This document shows positions 62,432 through 64,000 of a DNA stretch of 64,000 nt, one piece after another. The position numbers were made by a program, and so were the translations under genes. Under the pieces are notes generated by a model. The model searched no databases, was not told the DNA's origin, and was given only the letters and a program-made list of their open reading frames with translations. The stretch is from assembly GCF_000744935.1 (NCBI RefSeq), contig NZ_JQMW01000009.1, positions 434,001 through 498,000 of the forward strand. The letters are read 5' to 3'. Source of the DNA: Clostridium sp. KNHs214. Its GTDB lineage: Bacteria; Bacillota; Clostridia; Clostridiales; Clostridiaceae. How positions within the stretch are numbered: position 1 is the first letter of the stretch; the number at the start of each line of letters is the position of its first letter.

Positions 62432-64000
62432 AGGCTTAAATAGCTTCGTTCAGGAACAAAAGATACCTTTTAATGAACTTACAGAGAAAGGATTTTTTGG
62501 CATATTTGGACCTACAGGCAGTGGAAAATCTACTATATTAGACGGTATAACCATGGCTCTATATGGTAAAATTACTAGAGATAATAAAGGGTTTATTAAT
62601 TCAGAAAGTGATAGATTAGAAGTAAGCTATACCTTTTCTATTGGATTAGGAAACAATATTAAAGAGTATCAATGTGATAGATGTATTAAGGTGGACAAAA
62701 ATGGTGGATACAAGACCACCTTAGCTAGAATATATAAATTAAATGGAGAAAACAATGAAGTAATAGCAGAGGGTGCGGTAAATGTTAGAAATGCAGTGGA
62801 AAGTATAATAGGACTTTCTGTAGATGATTTTACCAGATCCGTAGTGCTTCCTCAGGGTAAATTTAGTGAATTTTTAAAACTAACTGGGGTAGATAGAAGA
62901 AGTATGCTAGAAAGAATATTTAAACTAGAACGTTATGGCAGAGGACTTAGGGAGAAAATTAAAAAACTAAAGGAACAGGAAGAAAAGAGATTAATAGAGC
63001 TAAATGGAGAGTTAAACAGATATAATGATGTATCTAAAGAAAAAGTAGATACTTTAAAAGAAGAATTAAAAAATTTAGAGGAAAAAGAACAAGCATTAAA
63101 GAAGGAAAAAGAAAAGATAGATAAGTTATATGAAGAGTATACTATTTTGTGGAATACCAAAAAAGAACTTCAAAACTATATTCAACAGCAAAGTGAATTG
63201 GTGAAAAAAGCAGAAGCCATTGAGAATAAAAAGCTAAAATTAGAATATGGAAAAAATGCCTTTAATATTAAGCCTTTTATAGATGAAGTTAAAAACACTG
63301 AAAATAGTGTAAAAATAAATGAAACTAAATTAAAAGAAAAAGAAGAACTTTTAATAGACATAAATCAAAAACTTTTATTGCTTCAAAAGGAATATGAAGT
63401 TGCTTTAGAAAATCAAAGAGAAAAAACTCCAAAGTTGGTTAAAAAGGCTACAGAGCTATCTAGAGCAGTGGATATAAATAAAAGAGTAAAGGAAGTTGAA
63501 AAGGAAAGACAGGAGTTAAGATTTAAGTACGATAATTTAAATAAAAAGATAAAATCCCTAGAGTCAGCTTTATTAGATATAACTACAAAAAGAGAAGTTT
63601 TAATTAATGATTTGGAGGAATTAGAAAAAAGTTTAAGCAATAAGACTATATCTCCAGAGTATAGAAATTCCATCTATAGTGCATATGATAAATATTGCAA
63701 ATATAAGGAATTAAATGAAAATATAACTTTATTAAATAAAAAATATAATACCTTTAGTGAAGCTATAAAGAACAATGAAAAACAGTTCATAGAAATAAAG
63801 AATAAAAAGATAAATTTAGATAGTTCAATAAGTGGTTTAATAGAAAATAGAGAAGCTACTCAAAAGAAGTGTCCAGGAGATGGAGAAACTTTATTAAAAG
63901 CTCAGCAGGAAGTGACTTCAGTAAAAGAAAGAAAAGAAAAGATATTGATATGTTTAGATACTAAAGGGAAATTACATAAAAAATATGAAGATATTTTGTT
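62406..64000 (+). CDS. sbcC: Exonuclease subunit SbcC, 5' part
   Basis: The first 531 residues of a Rad50-like SMC ATPase, cut by the window end. The start is ATG 62406, inside the end of sbcD, with GAGGTGATG upstream. Visible parts are Walker A GPTGSGKST near residue 34, the Q-loop VVLPQGKFSEFLK near 150, and a long coiled coil from about 185 rich in Lys and Glu. A single cysteine motif KKCPGDGE occurs near 489, where the zinc hook CPxC is expected in related proteins; only one of the two cysteines is seen. ATPase lobe 2 lies outside the window. Confidence 0.93.
   Translation, partial: MKPILLKIKGLNSFVQEQKIPFNELTEKGFFGIFGPTGSGKSTILDGITMALYGKITRDNKGFINSESDRLEVSYTFSIGLGNNIKEYQCDRCIKVDKNGGYKTTLARIYKLNGENNEVIAEGAVNVRNAVESIIGLSVDDFTRSVVLPQGKFSEFLKLTGVDRRSMLERIFKLERYGRGLREKIKKLKEQEEKRLIELNGELNRYNDVSKEKVDTLKEELKNLEEKEQALKKEKEKIDKLYEEYTILWNTKKELQNYIQQQSELVKKAEAIENKKLKLEYGKNAFNIKPFIDEVKNTENSVKINETKLKEKEELLIDINQKLLLLQKEYEVALENQREKTPKLVKKATELSRAVDINKRVKEVEKERQELRFKYDNLNKKIKSLESALLDITTKREVLINDLEELEKSLSNKTISPEYRNSIYSAYDKYCKYKELNENITLLNKKYNTFSEAIKNNEKQFIEIKNKKINLDSSISGLIENREATQKKCPGDGETLLKAQQEVTSVKERKEKILICLDTKGKLHKKYEDIL

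Overview
The window looks like chromosomal DNA of a low-GC, spore-forming, anaerobic Firmicute. It is very AT-rich, with AGGAGG-type ribosome binding sites, frequent GTG and TTG starts, a pyruvate formate-lyase pair, AddAB rather than RecBCD, a tig-clpP-clpX-lonB-lonA-engB block and a cysteine-rich (possibly spore-surface) gene cluster. Together these suggest Clostridium, perhaps the proteolytic C. botulinum / C. sporogenes group. That species-level guess is inference only.

Layout. 1-2.1 kb: a truncated gene end, a GNAT acetyltransferase, and a TrpP-type tryptophan transporter behind a T-box leader with a UGG specifier. 2.1-7.3 kb: a MerR-methyltransferase fusion behind a 19-bp-spaced promoter, two DegT-type sugar aminotransferases and a UDP-N-acetylglucosamine-type dehydrogenase, i.e. 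part of a nucleotide-sugar pathway. 7.3-9.2 kb: a repeat-rich stretch around an orphan SIR2-like gene, ending in a 280-bp palindrome. 9.2-14.4 kb: a methyltransferase, then a TPP riboswitch and thiS-thiF-thiG-thiH-tenI, the thiazole branch of thiamine synthesis. 14.4-17.8 kb: a decayed lactococcin-972-type bacteriocin ABC exporter. 18-21.3 kb: pflA and pflB on the minus strand, with a promoter carrying a dyad operator. 21.5-30.9 kb: a membrane protein, then trigger factor, ClpP, ClpX, LonB, LonA and EngB. 31.2-32.6 kb: three consecutive genes, two encoding extremely Cys-rich proteins. 32.7-41.3 kb: surface or lipoproteins, a PerR/Fur regulator, a PIN-PhoH ATPase with an unusual RBS, a phosphodiester glycosidase, an M50 protease and TrmB. 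41.4-46.3 kb: cobalamin lower-ligand assembly (cobT, cobC, cobU, cobS, cobO-type) and an SDR reductase. 46.6-52.7 kb: a SigA-like alternative sigma factor, a nuclease-XPD helicase fusion, a GyrI-like protein and BrnQ with a CodY-like box. 52.9-64 kb: addB-addA-yhaM-sbcD-sbcC, with sbcC cut by the window edge.

The gene blocks are mostly ordinary core functions. The accessory signal is between them. There are at least three families of small palindromic repeats: three copies of a 165-bp element, three copies of a 93-bp element (one carrying a nested 83-bp palindrome), and a scattered hairpin pair. There are also several single palindromes. The most unusual items are the PhoH gene, whose Shine-Dalgarno sequence sits 36 nt from its TTG start but is brought to 9 nt by a perfect hairpin; the orphan SIR2-like protein next to a giant palindrome; the Cys-rich gene trio; and the bacteriocin exporter with two poly-A frameshifts and an ATPase lacking its P-loop. 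I saw no CRISPR array, prophage, rRNA or tRNA gene.
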